The notes beneath the pieces were generated by a model that did not search any database, was not told where the DNA came from, and saw nothing but the letters and a program-made list of their open reading frames with translations. A DNA stretch of 64,000 nucleotides, from contig JAWUZG010000297.1 in the NCBI GenBank assembly GCA_036785705.1, forward strand, positions 620,001-684,000, given 5' to 3'. Made by a program: the position numbers and the translations under genes. How positions within the stretch are numbered: the stretch's first letter is position 1; each line of letters starts with the position of its first letter. This document shows, in pieces, positions 46,473-60,323 of this stretch. The DNA is from Acanthornis magna (taxonomy: Eukaryota > Chordata > Aves > Passeriformes > Acanthizidae).

Positions 46473-49400
46473 TGCTGGGGAAGTGGACAGCAAGCAAGGG
46501 CACTCTTGGTGGTGAAGGGAGAGAGAGCTGCCCAGGAGTGTTGGTGTGGTGAGTTACATGGAGCTCTACTTGGGAATTGGGTTTTTTTGCTTGCTGTAAG
46601 ATATGACTGCTTTCCTCTTGTTTTCATAGAGTGCACTCCATTGTACTCTGTGTAGCCTCCCAGGAGTAGGTTTAGGTTTTCTATGGAGTGGTCAGTAATT
46701 GGGATTGAGTTGTTTGTGTCGAATCATTTGTGTTAGGGAAGAGCTGCTTTTCTAGGAATAGATCAGATGGGCCATTTGTAAGTGCTGCGGGACAGAGTTA
46801 CTTAAAGCACTGGCTTTAAGTGTGAGGCTGGGATTGGATGCAGCCGCCGCCAAGGCTCCTGTGTCTGAGAAGGAGTTGAGAAAGCCAAGGGCTGCTCTCT
46901 GGCCCTCGTGACTCAGTGGCCAGGCTGCTCTGGGAGCCTTTGTGTGAATCTGCCAGCACAGCAGCGACAGATGTCCCCGAGGAGCTTGTGTGAGTGCAGG
47001 TGAGATCAGAGCTCTTGAGCAGCCTGGAGAGCCTGGGGATGTGGCCACGGAGCTGCCAGGATATCTGGTGACCTCGGGGTTCCTATGAGCAGAGGGAGCA
47101 CTAAGATGTGCCCATGGCACCTGTGTAAGTGCCTGTGGCTAAAGGGCTCTTTTGCAGCCTGGAGAGCCTTGGCATGTGGCCATGAAGCCACAGTGCGTGT
47201 CTGTGACATCAGAGCGCTTTGGCAGAATGGATAGGCCTGGAATGGCTGCAGGGGCCAGAGGTGAGTGCCTGTGACATCAGAGCTGTCCAGCAGCAGCAGG
47301 GAGACGGAGGGAATGTCACAGGCCATGCCCTGTGAGTTGCTGTGACAGCGTGGCTCCTTAGCAGCGTGCAGATTGCCGGGATGTTACCCTGCAGGCCCTG
47401 GCATTGCCCTTGTTGTGTGTGTTGTTTAGGAAGATAGAGAGAGCCCTGGCATGTCCCGCTGGAAGGCCAGGGAGTGGCAGTTGCAAAAGAGCTCCTTAGC
47501 ACTTAGAGACACGTGGGATGTCCCCATGGAGGCACTGTGAGAGCCCGTGACCTCAGAGGTCTTTGGAAGCTGAGAGAGCCCCGGGATGCCATGGGATGTG
47601 AGCATGGGGAGCCTGTGGGCAGGTGTGATGTCCCTGCTTGTGCTGGTGCATCCCCCGCTGCCCTTTTTTCAGGCTGCAGCATGATATGAGAAATGCTGCT
47701 GAGGCCTTGGCCTTGACGAATGCAGCGGGGCTGAGATGCTGTGGAGCTTCTGAGAAACGCTGTGTGCTGCCAGGAAGTGCTGTGTTCTAAGGTGCTCCTG
47801 CTTTTTTTGCTTGTTGAACAGACTTTGAAATTTGTTTTTGCCTGGATGGCATCACATTGGTGTTGTCCCGCGTTCAGGGAAAGCTGCCGATGAGAAGTGG
47901 GGCCAGGCTGAAGGCTTGTTGTGACTAAAGGCCATGCCTCGGGGCCCTGTAAGCAGGGGTGCCAAAGGAGGCCCTGGCAGCTGTGCTGGGCCGCAGCAGC
48001 GGTGAGCAGCAAAGTCCCTGTGCGTGGGGCCTCTGCCAGCCGGCAGCTGTCCCGTTTGCTGCACTCGGGGCATCCGCGAAGGAGCACGGCTCCTGGGCCC
48101 CGATCCTGCCGCTCCCGGAGGCCTCAGGCTTTGGCCGCAGAGAAGATGGCAAGGCACGTGAAAGGAGTATTTCAGTAGCTTGGAGGGGAATTTTGCCTCG
48201 TAGAGCCTCTTTGTGTGCTTGTGGGAGTGCAGGTGTGCATGCGCTCTCTGCAATGTGGGAGAGGGGCTGCTCTGGTGGATTCAGAAGTGCTTTAGGTTTG
48301 TCCCTAAGTTAGGTCTCAAAGTTCCTGCAGTGCTATGGTAAGGCCTGTGTGGATCCTTTGCTGAGGTCTTGGGTTTCAGCTCAGTTCTAAGTGAAGTGTT
48401 GTGTAGTTGAAGTCCAGTTCAGTTGAAATGCCCTGAACTGCTGTTCCTGCCCTAAATTGTTGATTTGAATTTGAGTTATCAAGTGAAATGTTGCTCAAGT
48501 TGAAGTGCTCCTAAGGGAAGTGCTCTTGAGCCTTTGAGCCATGTTCTTCTTATCCTGACCCTTTCTCTTCTTTAGAGACACAGCCTCAGAAACACAGACA
48601 GACAGACAGAGATAATTTGGGTTTGATTTCATTTTGGATTGATTGACTCTGGATTTTTGTTTGTTGCTTTTCCTCGCTGTGCTTTAAGCATGGTGTAAGT
48701 AGTAGAGTGAAGCTTGGCAAGGAAGCTTGTCGTGCTGTGGCTTTTCCATGAAATCTTTCTTTCCCGATAGCTTTGCTATGATTCTTGGAGTGATGTAAAA
48801 GTGCCTGTGCCATCACATCTCTTTAGCAGCGTGGAGCCACCTGGGATGTCAGCACCGAGGTGCTGGGATTGAGTGCCTGTGACACCAGGGCTTCTGGGCA
48901 GCGTGTGGACTCCTGGCGTGTGCCTATGGCTGTCCTGGGACGGCCTGTGAGCTCAGTGTTCTTTTGAAAGCTGGATAGCTCTGGCGTGTCCCCAGGGAGT
49001 TCCTGTGCCAAGATGTGACCTCCTGGCTCTTTGGCAGCCTGGAGATGGCTGGAGTGTGCCCTGGGGGCAAGTGTGAGTGTCAGGGACTTGCCAGCTCTTG
49101 AGGAGGATGGAGGGTGCAGGGATGTCCCCATGGAGGCCCTGTGAGTGCCTGTGAGCTGGCGGCACCTTAGCAGCGTGAGACTCGTTGGCTGTCAGCCCTG
49201 AGAGCCTGTTGAAGGCCGTGATGTGCGTGCAGAGAGGTTTGTCAAATGGGAGAGTCGTGGCATGTCCCTATGGAGCCGCTGGGGTTGTGTTTGCCCTCAG
49301 TGTTCTTGAGGAGCCTCAAGAGCCCTGGCACGGCCCCGTGGAAGCGCAGGGAGTGCCTGTGACATAGCAGCGGTGCCTGATGAGATCAGTGGGCCCTGGG

Positions 49401-49934
49401 ATGTCAGCTTGGAATGGCTGTGAGTGCCTGAGAGCACACGTCTGTCTCTCATGGCCGGAGAGCTGTGGCAGGTGCCGATGGTAGGTGTGTGAGTGCAGGT
49501 GAGCTCAGGGCTCTGCAGAAGGCTGTAGGCCTGTGGGCTGTGAGGCTGGAAGGCCTGGGAGTGCTTTGGAGCTGAGTGCTCTGTAGCAGTCGGGAGCCGC
49601 CTGGGAGGTTGTAGCAGGATGCTTTGGGCCGGCTGCTTTGCCTTGGAACGTGGTGCAGGCACTTGGAGCATGTGCTATTTGCAAATGTCTCCAGGTGTCT
49701 TTCAGAGGGCCAGCGTGTGTTGTTTTGGCCTTGAATTCTGCTGGAAGTCCTTCTGGCAAGGAAGCCTGCATGAAGGTGCTGCTAGTGAGGCAAAGATTTG
49801 GCAGCTGAGCTGCTGCCGGGAGTTGCAGGCGTCTGCCTGACAGTCAGTCCCTTGAGAGTGTCAATGTGCAGTCAGTCCCCTTTCCTAGGGGAGGTTTTTC
49901 TAGCGTGTTCCTCCTTGGAGTGTGTGAGGGCTCC
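46473..49934 (+). repeat. Array unit 6 (3,462 bp, B type)
   Basis: Matches unit 4. It is one base shorter because a C5 run is C4 at about 48,097-48,100, which also breaks the antisense open frame shared by other units. Confidence 0.95.
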
Positions 49935-52900
49935 TGCTGGGGAAGTGGACAGCAAGCAAGGGCACTCTTGGTGGTGAAGGGAGAGAGAGCTGCCCAGGAG
50001 TGTTGGTGTGGTGAGTTACATGGAGCTCTACTTGGGAATTGGGTTTTTTTGTTTGCTGTAATATAGGACTGCTTTCCTATTGCTTTCATAGAGTGCACTC
50101 CATTGTACTCTGTGTAGCCTCTCAGGGGTAGGTTTAGGTTTTCTATGGAGTGGTCAGTAATTGGGATTGAGTTGTTTGTGTCGAATCATTTGTGTTAGGG
50201 AAGAGCTGCTTTTCTAGGAATAGATCAGATGGGCCATTTGTAAGTGCTGCGGGACAGAGTTACTTAAAGCACTGGCTTTAAGTGTGAGGCTGGGATTGGA
50301 TGCAGCCGCCGCCAAGGCTCCTGTGTCTGAGAAGGAGTTGAGAAAGCCAAGGGCTGCTCTCTGGCCCTCGTGACTCAGTGGCCAGGCTGCTCTGGGAGCC
50401 TTTGTGTGAATCTGCCAGCACAGCAGCGACAGATGTCCCCGAGGAGCTTGTGTGAGTGCAGGTGAGATCAGAGCTCTTGAGCAGCCTGGAGAGCCTGGGG
50501 ATGTGGCCACGGAGCTGCCAGGATATCTGGTGACCTCGGGGTTCCTATGAGCAGAGGGAGCACTAAGATGTGCCCATGGCACCTGTGTAAGTGCCTGTGG
50601 CTAAAGGGCTCTTTTGCAGCCTGGAGAGCCTTGGCATGTGGCCATGAAGCCACAGTGCGTGTCTGTGACATCAGAGCGCTTTGGCAGCATGGAAAGGCCT
50701 GGAATGGCTGCAGGGGCCAGAGGTGAGTGCCTGTGACATCACAGCTGTCCAGCAGCAGCAGGGAGACGGAGGGAATGTCACAGGCCATGCCCTGTGAGTT
50801 GCTGTGACAGCGTGGCTCCTTAGCAGCGTGCAGATTGCCAGGATGTTACCCTGCAGGCCCTGGCATTGCCCTGGTCGTGTGTGTTCTTTAGGAAGATAGA
50901 GAGAGCCCTGGCATGTCCCGCTGGAAGGCCAGGGAGTGGCAGTTGCAAAAGAGCTCCTTAGCACTTAGAGACACGTGGGATGTCCCCATGGAGGCACTGT
51001 GAGAGCCCGTGACCTCAGAGGTCTTTGGAAGCTGAGAGAGCCCCGGGATGCCATGGGATGTGAGCATGGGGAGCCTGTGGGCAGGTGTGATGTCCCTGCT
51101 TGTGCTGGTGCATCCCCCGCTGCCCTTTTTTCAGGCTGCAGCATGATATGAGAAATGCTGCTGAGGCCTTGGCCTTGACGAATGCAGCGGGGCTGAGATG
51201 CTGTGGAGCTTCTGAGAAACGCTGTGTGCTGCCAGGAAGTGCTGTGTTCTAAGGTGCTCCTGCTTTTTTTGCTTGTTGAACAGACTTTGAAATTTGTTTT
51301 TGCCTGGATGGCATCACATTGGTGTTGTCCCGCGTTCAGGGAAAGCTGCCGATGAGAAGTGGGGCCAGGCTGAAGGCTTGTTGTGACTAAAGGCCATGCC
51401 TTGGGGCCCTGTAAGCAGGGGTGCCAAAGGAGGCCCTGGCAGCTGTGCTGGGCCGCAGCAGCGGTGAGCAGCAAAGTCCCTGTGCGTGGGGCCTCTGCCA
51501 GCCGGCAGCTGTCCCGTTTGCTGCACTCGGGGCATCTGCGAAGGAGCACGGCTCCTGGGCCCCCGATCCTGCTGCTCCCGGAGGCCTCAGGCTTTGGCCA
51601 CAGAGAAGATGGCAAGGCACGTGAAAGGAGTATTTCAGTAGCTTGGAGGGGAATTTTGCCTCGTAGAGCCTCTTTGTGTGCTTGTGGGAGTGCAGGTGTG
51701 CATGCGCTCTCTGCAATGTGGGAGAGGGGCTGCTCTGGTGGATTCAGAAGTGCTTTAGGTTTGTCCCTAAGTTAGGTCTCAAAGTTCCTGCAGTGCTATG
51801 GTAAGGCCTGTGTGGATCCTTTGCTGAGGTCTTGGGTTTCAGCTCAGTTCTAAGTGAAGTGTTGTGTAGTTGAAGTCCAGTTCAGTTGAAATGCCCTGAA
51901 CTGCTGTTCCTGCCCTAAATTGTTGATTTGAATTTGAGTTATCAAGTGAAATGTTGCTCAAGTTGAAGTGCTCCTAAGGGAAGTGCTCTTGAGCCTTTGA
52001 GCCATGTTCTTCTTATCCTGACCCTTTCTCTTCTTTAGAGACACAGCCTCAGAAACACGGACAGACAGACAGAGATAATTTGGGTTTGATTTCATTTTGG
52101 ATTGATTGACTCTGGATTTTTGTTTGTTGCTTTTCCTCGCTGTGCTTTAAGCATGGTGTAAGTAGTAGAGTGAAGCTTGGCAAGGAAGCTTGTCGTGCTG
52201 TGGCTTTTCCATGAAATCTTTCTTTCCCGATAGCTTTCCTATGATTCTTGGAGTGATGTAAAAGTGCCTGTGCCATCACATCTCTTTAGCAGGGTGGAGC
52301 CACCTGGGATGTCAGCACTGAGGTGCTGGGATTGAGTGCCTGTGACACCAGGGCTTCTGGGCAGCATGCGGACTCCTGGCGTGTGCCTATGGCTGTCCTG
52401 GGACGGCCTGTGAGCTCAGTGTTCTTTTGAAAGCTGGATAGCTCTGGCGTGTCCCCAGGGAGTTCCTGTGCCAAGATGTGACCTGCTGGCTCTTTGGCAG
52501 CCTGGAGATGGCTGGAGTGTGCCCTGGGGGCAAGTGTGAGTGTCAGGGACTTGCCAGCTCTTGAGGAGGATGGAGGGTGCAGGGATGTCCCCATGGAGGC
52601 CCTGTGAGTGCCTGTGAGCTGGCGGCACCTTAGCAGCGTGAGACTCGTTGGCTGTCAGCCCTGAGAGCCTGTTGAAGGCCGTGATGTGCGTGCAGAGAGG
52701 TTTGTCAAATGGGAGAGTCGTGGCATGTCCCTATGGAGCCGCTGGGGTTGTGTTTGCCCTCAGTGTTCTTGAGGAGCCTCGAGAGCCCTGGGACGGCCCC
52801 GTGGAAGCGCAGGGAGTGCCTGTGACATAGCAGCGGTGCCTGATGAGATCAGTGGGCCCTGGGATGTCAGCTTGGAATGGCTGTGAGTGCCTGAGAGCAC

Positions 52901-53397
52901 ACGTCTGTCTCTCATGGCCGGAGAGCTGTGGCAGGTGCCGATGGTAGGTGTGTGAGTGCAGGTGAGCTCAGGGCTCTGCAGAAGGCTGTAGGCCTGTGGG
53001 CTGTGAGGCTGGAAGGCCTGGGAGTGCTTTGGAGCTGAGTGCTCTGTAGCAGTCGGGAGCCGCCTGGGAGGTTGTAGCAGGATGCTTTGGGCCGGCTGCT
53101 TTGCCTTGGAACGTGGTGCAGGCACTTGGAGCATGTGCTATTTGCAAATGTCTCCAGGTGTCTTTCAGAGGGCCAGCGTGTGTGGTTTTGGCCTTGAATT
53201 CTGCTGGAAGTCCTTCTGGCAAGGAAGCCTGCATGAAGGTGCTGCTAGTGAGGCAAAGATTTGGCAGCTGAGCTGCTGCCGGGAGTTGCAGGCGTCTGCC
53301 TGACAGTCAGTCCCTTGAGAGTGTCAATGTGCAGTCAGTCCCCTTTCCTAGGGGAGGTTTTTCTAGCGTGTTCCTCCTTGGAGTGTGTGAGGGCTCC
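49935..53397 (+). repeat. Array unit 7 (3,463 bp, A type)
   Basis: A-class variants throughout, plus ATCACAGCTGTCC near 50,738 where most units have ATCAGAGCTGTCC. The same private change recurs in unit 10. Confidence 0.95.
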
Positions 53398-56300
53398 TGC
53401 TGGGGAAGTGGACAGCAAGCAAGGGCACTCTTGGTGGTGAAGGGAGAGAGAGCTGCCCAGGAGTGTTGGTGTGGTGAGTTACATGGAGCTCTACTTGGGA
53501 ATTGGGTTTTTTTGCTTGCTGTAAGATATGACTGCTTTCCTCTTGTTTTCATAGAGTGCAATCCATTGTACTCTGTGTAGCCTCCCAGGAGTAGGTTTAG
53601 GTTTTCTATGGAGTGGTCAGTAATTGGGATTGAGTTGTTTGTGTCGAATCATTTGTGTTAGGGAAGAGCTGCTTTTCTAGGAATAGATCAGATGGGCCAT
53701 TTGTAAGTGCTGCGGGACAGAGTTACTTAAAGCACTGGCTTTAAGTGTGAGGCTGGGATTGGATGCAGCCGCCGCCAAGGCTCCTGTGTCTGAGAAGGAG
53801 TTGAGAAAGCCAAGGGCTGCTCTCTGGCCCTCGTGACTCAGTGGCCAGGCTGCTCTGGGAGCCTTTGTGTGAATCTGCCAGCACAGCAGCGACAGATGTC
53901 CCCGAGGAGCTTGTGTGAGTGCAGGTGAGATCAGAGCTCTTGAGCAGCCTGGAGAGCCTGGGGATGTGGCCACGGAGCTGCCAGGATATCTGGTGACCTC
54001 GGGGTTCCTATGAGCAGAGGGAGCACTAAGATGTGCCCATGGCACCTGTGTAAGTGCCTGTGGCTAAAGGGCTCTTTTGCAGCCTGGAGAGCCTTGGCAT
54101 GTGGCCATGAAGCCACAGTGCGTGTCTGTGACATCAGAGCGCTTTGGCAGAATGGATAGGCCTGGAATGGCTGCAGGGGCCAGAGGTGAGTGCCTGTGAC
54201 ATCAGAGCTGTCCAGCAGCAGCAGGGAGACGGAGGGAATGTCACAGGCCATGCCCTGTGAGTTGCTGTGACAGCGTGGCTCCTTAGCAGCGTGCAGATTG
54301 CCGGGATGTTACCCTGCAGGCCCTGGCATTGCCCTGGTCGTGTGTGTTCTTTAGGAAGATAGAGAGAGCCCTGGCATGTCCCGCTGGAAGGCCAGGGAGT
54401 GGCAGTTGCAAAAGAGCTCCTTAGCACTTAGAGACACGTGGGATGTCCCCATGGAGGCACTGTGAGAGCCCGTGACCTCAGAGGTCTTTGGAAGCTGAGA
54501 GAGCCCCGGGATGCCATGGGATGTGAGCATGGGGAGCCTGTGGGCAGGTGTGATGTCCCTGCTTGTGCTGGTGCATCCCCCGCTGCCCTTTTTTCAGGCT
54601 GCAGCATGATATGAGAAATGCTGCTGAGGCCTTGGCCTTGACGAATGCAGCGGGGCTGAGATGCTGTGGAGCTTCTGAGAAACGCTGTGTGCTGCCAGGA
54701 AGTGCTGTGTTCTAAGGTGCTCCTGCTTTTTTTGCTTGTTGAACAGACTTTGAAATTTGTTTTTGCCTGGATGGCATCACATTGGTGTTGTCCTGCGTTC
54801 AGGGAAAGCTGCCGATGAGAAGTGGGGCCAGGCTGAAGGCTTGTTGTGACTAAAGGCCATGCCTCGGGGCCCTGTAAGCAGGGGTGCCAAAGGAGGCCCT
54901 GGCAGCTGTGCTGGGCCGCAGCAGCAGTGAGCAGCAAAGTCCCTGTGCGTGGGGCCTCTGCCAGCCAGCAGCTGTCCCGTTTGCTGCACTCGGGGCATCC
55001 GCGAAGGAGCACGGCTCCTGGGCCCCCGATCCTGCCGCTCCCCGAGGCCTCAGGCTTTGGCCGCAGAGAAGATGGCAAGGCACGTGAAAGGAGTATTTCA
55101 GTAGCTTGGAGGGGAATTTTGCCTCGTAGAGCCTCTTTGTGTGCTTGTGGGAGTGCAGGTGTGCATGCGCTCTCTGCAATGTGGGAGAGGGGCTGCTCTG
55201 GTGGATTCAGAAGTGCTTTAGGTTTGTCCCTAAGTTAGGTCTCAAAGTTCCTGCAGTGCTATGGTAAGGCCTGTGTGAATCCTTTGCTGAGGTCTTGGGT
55301 TTCAGCTCAGTTCTAAGTGAAGTGTTGTGTAGTTGAAGTCCAGTTCAGTTGAAATGCCCTGAACTGCTGTTCCTGCCCTAAATTGTTGATTTGAATTTGA
55401 GTTATCAAGTGAAATGTTGCTCAAGTTGAAGTGCTCCTAAGGGAAGTGCTCTTGAGCCTTTGAGCCATGTTCTTCTTATCCTGACCCTTTCTCTTCTTTA
55501 GAGACACAGCCTCAGAAACACAGACAGACAGACAGAGATAATTTGGGTTTGATTTCATTTTGGATTGATTGACTCTGGATTTTTGTTTGTTGCTTTTCCT
55601 CGCTGTGCTTTAAGCATGGTGTAAGTAGTAGAGTGAAGCTTGGCAAGGAAGCTTGTCCTGCTGTGGCTTTTCCATGAAATCTTTCTTTCCCGATAGCTTT
55701 GCTATGATTCTTGGAGTGATGTGCAAGTGCCTGTGCCATCACATCTCTTTAGCAGGGTGGAGCCACCTGGGATGTCAGCACCGAGGTGCTGGGATTGAGT
55801 GCCTGTGACACCAGGGCTTCTGGGCAGCGTGTGGACTCCTGGCGTGTGCCTATGGCTGTCCTGGGACGGCCTGTGAGCTCAGTGTTCTTTTGAAAGCTGG
55901 ATAGCTCTGGCGTGTCCCCAGGGAGTTCCTGTGCCAAGATGTGACCTGCTGGCTCTTTGGCAGCCTGGAGATGGCTGGAGTGTGCCCTGGGGGCAAGTGT
56001 GAGTGTCAGGGACTTGCCAGCTCTTGAGGAGGATGGAGGGTGCAGGGATGTCCCCATGGAGGCCCTGTGAGTGCCTGTGAGCTGGCGGCACCTTAGCAGC
56101 GTGAGACTCGTGGGCTGTCAGCCCTGAGAGCCTGTTGAAGGCCGTGATGTGCGTGCAGAGAGGTTTGTCAAATGGGAGAGTCGTGGCATGTCCCTATGGA
56201 GCCGCTGGGGTTGTGTTTGCCCTCAGTGTTCTTGAGGAGCCTCAAGAGCCCTGGCACGGCCCCGTGGAAGCGCAGGGAGTGCCTGTGACATAGCAGCGGT

Positions 56301-56860
56301 GCCTGATGAGATCAGTGGGCCCTGGGATGTCAGCTTGGAATGGCTGTGAGTGCCTGAGAGCACACATCTGTCTCTCATGGCCGGAGAGCTGTGGCAGGTG
56401 CCGATGGTAGGTGTGTGAGTGCAGGTGAGCTCAGGGCTCTGCAGAAGGCTGTAGGCCTGTGGGCTGTGAGGCTGGAAGGCCTGGGAGTGCTTTGGAGCTG
56501 AGTGCTCTGTAGCAGTCGGGAGCCGCCTGGGAGGTTGTAGCAGGATGCTTTGGGCCGGCTGCTTTGCCTTGGAACGTGGTGCAGGCACTTGGAGCATGTG
56601 CTATTTGCAAATGTCTCCAGGTGTCTTTCAGAGGGCCAGCGTGTGTTGTTTTGGCCTTGAATTCTGCTGGAAGTCCTTCTGGCAAGGAAGCCTGCATGAA
56701 GGTGCTGCTAGTGAGGCAAAGATTTGGCAGCTGAGCTGCTGCCGGGAGTTGCAGGCGTCTGCCTGACAGTCAGTCCCTTGAGAGTGTCAATGTGCAGTCA
56801 GTCCCCTTTCCTAGGGGAGGTTTTTCTAGCGTGTTCCTCCTTGGAGTGTGTGAGGGCTCC
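53398..56860 (+). repeat. Array unit 8 (3,463 bp, B type with A patch)
   Basis: B class at most positions, but near 54,330-54,350 it has the A-class CTGGTCGTGTGTGTTCTTT. Near 55,720 it has GATGTGCAAG in place of the interior-unit GATGTAAAAG. It is therefore a mosaic. Confidence 0.93.
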
Positions 56861-59800
56861 TGCTGGGGAAGTGGACAGCAAGCAAGGGCACTCTTGGTGG
56901 TGAAGGGAGAGAGAGCTGCCCAGGAGTGTTGGTGTGGTGAGTTACATGGAGCTCTACTTGGGAATTGGGTTTTTTTGTTTGCTGTAATATAGGACTGCTT
57001 TCCTATTGCTTTCATAGAGTGCACTCCATTGTACTCTGTGTAGCCTCTCAGGGGTAGGTTTAGGTTTTCTATGGAGTGGTCAGTAATTGGGATTGAGTTG
57101 TTTGTGTCGAATCATTTGTGTTAGGGAAGAGCTGCTTTTCTAGGAATAGATCAGATGGGCCATTTGTAAGTGCTGCGGGACAGAGTTACTTAAAGCACTG
57201 GCTTTAAGTGTGAGGCTGGGATTGGATGCAGCCGCCGCCAAGGCTCCTGTGTCTGAGAAGGAGTTGAGAAAGCCAAGGGCTGCTCTCTGGCCCTCGTGAC
57301 TCAGTGGCCAGGCTGCTCTGGGAGCCTTTGTGTGAATCTGCCAGCACAGCAGCGACAGATGTCCCCGAGGAGCTTGTGTGAGTGCAGGTGAGATCAGAGC
57401 TCTTGAGCAGCCTGGAGAGCCTGGGGATGTGGCCACGGAGCTGCCAGGATATCTGGTGACCTCGGGGTTCCTATGAGCAGAGGGAGCACTAAGATGTGCC
57501 CATGGCACCTGTGTAAGTGCCTGTGGCTAAAGGGCTCTTTTGCAGCCTGGAGAGCCTTGGCATGTGGCCATGAAGCCACAGTGCGTGTCTGTGACATCAG
57601 AGCGCTTTGGCAGCATGGAAAGGCCTGGAATGGCTGCAGGGGCCAGAGGTGAGTGCCTGTGACATCAGAGCTGTCCAGCAGCAGCAGGGAGACGGAGGGA
57701 ATGTCACAGGCCATGCCCTGTGAGTTGCTGTGACAGCGTGGCTCCTTAGCAGCGTGCAGATTGCCGGGATGTTACCCTGCAGGCCCTGGCATTGCCCTTG
57801 TTGTGTGTGTTGTTTAGGAAGATAGAGAGAGCCCTGGCATGTCCCGCTGGAAGGCCAGGGAGTGGCAGTTGCAAAAGAGCTCCTTAGCACTTAGAGACAC
57901 GTGGGATGTCCCCATGGAGGCACTGTGAGAGCCCGTGACCTCAGAGGTCTTTGGAAGCTGAGAGAGCCCCGGGATGCCATGGGATGTGAGCATGGGGAGC
58001 CTGTGGGCAGGTGTGATGTCCCTGCTTGTGCTGGTGCATCCCCCGCTGCCCTTTTTTCAGGCTGCAGCATGATATGAGAAATGCTGCTGAGGCCTTGGCC
58101 TTGACGAATGCAGCGGGGCTGAGATGCTGTGGAGCTTCTGAGAAACGCTGTGTGCTGCCAGGAAGTGCTGTGTTCTAAGGTGCTCCTGCTTTTTTTGCTT
58201 GTTGAACAGACTTTGAAATTTGTTTTTGCCTGGATGGCATCACATTGGTGTTGTCCCGCGTTCAGGGAAAGCTGCCGATGAGAAGTGGGGCCAGGCTGAA
58301 GGCTTGTTGTGACTAAAGGCCATGCCTTGGGGCCCTGTAAGCAGGGGTGCCAAAGGAGGCCCTGGCAGCTGTGCTGGGCCGCAGCAGCGGTGAGCAGCAA
58401 AGTCCCTGTGCGTGGGGCCTCTGCCAGCCGGCAGCTGTCCCGTTTGCTGCACTCGGGGCATCCGCGAAGGAGCACGGCTCCTGGGCCCCCGATCCTGCTG
58501 CTCCCGGAGGCCTCAGGCTTTGGCCACAGAGAAGATGGCAAGGCACGTGAAAGGAGTATTTCAGTAGCTTGGAGGGGAATTTTGCCTCCTAGAGCCTCTT
58601 TGTGTGCTTGTGGGAGTGCAGGTGTGCATGCGCTCTCTGCAATGTGGGAGAGGGGCTGCTCTGGTGGATTCAGAAGTGCTTTAGGTTTGTCCCTAAGTTA
58701 GGTCTCAAAGTTCCTGCAGTGCTATGGTAAGGCCTGTGTGGATCCTTTGCTGAGGTCTTGGGTTTCAGCTCAGTTCTAAGTGAAGTGTTGTGTAGTTGAA
58801 GTCCAGTTCAGTTGAAATGCCCTGAACTGCTGTTCCTGCCCTAAATTGTTGATTTGAATTTGAGTTATCAAGTGAAATGTTGCTCAAGTTGAAGTGCTCC
58901 TAAGGGAAGTGCTCTTGAGCCTTTGAGCCATGTTCTTCTTATCCTGACCCTTTCTCTTCTTTAGAGACACAGCCTCACGCACACGGGCAGACAGACAGAG
59001 ATAATTTGGGTTTGATTTCATTTTGGATTGATTGACTCTGGATTTTTGTTTGTTGCTTTTCCTCGCTGTGCTTTAAGCATGGTGTAAGTAGTAGAGTGAA
59101 GCTTGGCAAGGAAGCTTGTCGTGCTGTGGCTTTTCCATGAAATCTTTCTTTCCCGATAGCTTTGCTATGATTCTTGGAGTGATGTAAAAGTGCCTGTGCC
59201 ATCACATCTCTTTAGCAGCGTGGAGCCACCTGGGATGTCAGCACCGAGGTGCTGGGATTGAGTGCCTGTGACACCAGGGCTTCTGGGCAGCGTGCGGACT
59301 CCTGGCGTGTGCCTATGGCTGTCCTGGGACGGCCTGTGAGCTCAGTGTTCTTTTGAAAGCTGGATAGCTCTGGCGTGTCCCCAGGGAGTTCCTGTGCCAA
59401 GATGTGACCTGCTGGCTCTTTGGCAGCCTGGAGATGGCTGGAGTGTGCCCTGGGGGCAAGTGTGAGTGTCAGGGACTTGCCAGCTCTTGAGGAGGATGGA
59501 GGGTGCAGGGATGTCCCCATGGAGGCCCTGTGAGTGCCTGTGAGCTGGCGGCACCTTAGCAGCGTGAGACTCGTTGGCTGTCAGCCCTGAGAGCCTGTTG
59601 AAGGCCGTGATGTGCGTGCAGAGAGGTTTGTCAAATGGGAGAGTCGTGGCATGTCCCTATGGAGCCGCTGGGGTTGTGTTTGCCCTCAGTGTTCTTGAGG
59701 AGCCTCGAGAGCCCTGGGACGGCCCCGTGGAAGCGCAGGGAGTGCCTGTGACATAGCAGCGGTGCCTGATGAGATCCGAGGGCCCTGGGATGTCAGCTTG

Positions 59801-60323
59801 GAATGGCTGTGAGTGCCTGAGAGCACACATCTGTCTCTCATGGCCGGAGAGCTGTGGCAGGTGCCGATGGTAGGTGTGTGAGTGCAGGTGAGCTCAGGGC
59901 TCTGCAGAAGGCTGTAGGCCTGTGGGCTGTGAGGCTGGAAGGCCTGGGAGTGCTTTGGAGCTGAGTGCTCTGTAGCAGTCGGGAGCCGCCTGGGAGGTTG
60001 TAGCAGGATGCTTTGGGCCGGCTGCTTTGCCTTGGAACGTGGTGCAGGCACTTGGAGCATGTGCTATTTGCAAATGTCTCCAGGTGTCTTTCAGAGGGCC
60101 AGCGTGTGTGGTTTTGGCCTTGAATTCTGCTGGAAGTCCTTCTGGCAAGGAAGCCTGCATGAAGGTGCTGCTAGTGAGGCAAAGATTTGGCAGCTGAGCT
60201 GCTGCCGGGAGTTGCAGGCGTCTGCCTGACAGTCAGTCCCTTGAGAGTGTCAATGTGCAGTCAGTCCCCTTTCCTAGGGGAGGTTTTTCTAGCGTGTTCC
60301 TCCTTGGAGTGTGTGAGGGCTCC
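56861..60323 (+). repeat. Array unit 9 (3,463 bp, A type with B patch)
   Basis: A class at most positions but with the B-class CTTGTTGTGTGTGTTGTTT near 57,800. A private CTCACGCACACGGGC variant near 58,975 replaces the usual CTCAGAAACAC motif. Confidence 0.93.
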
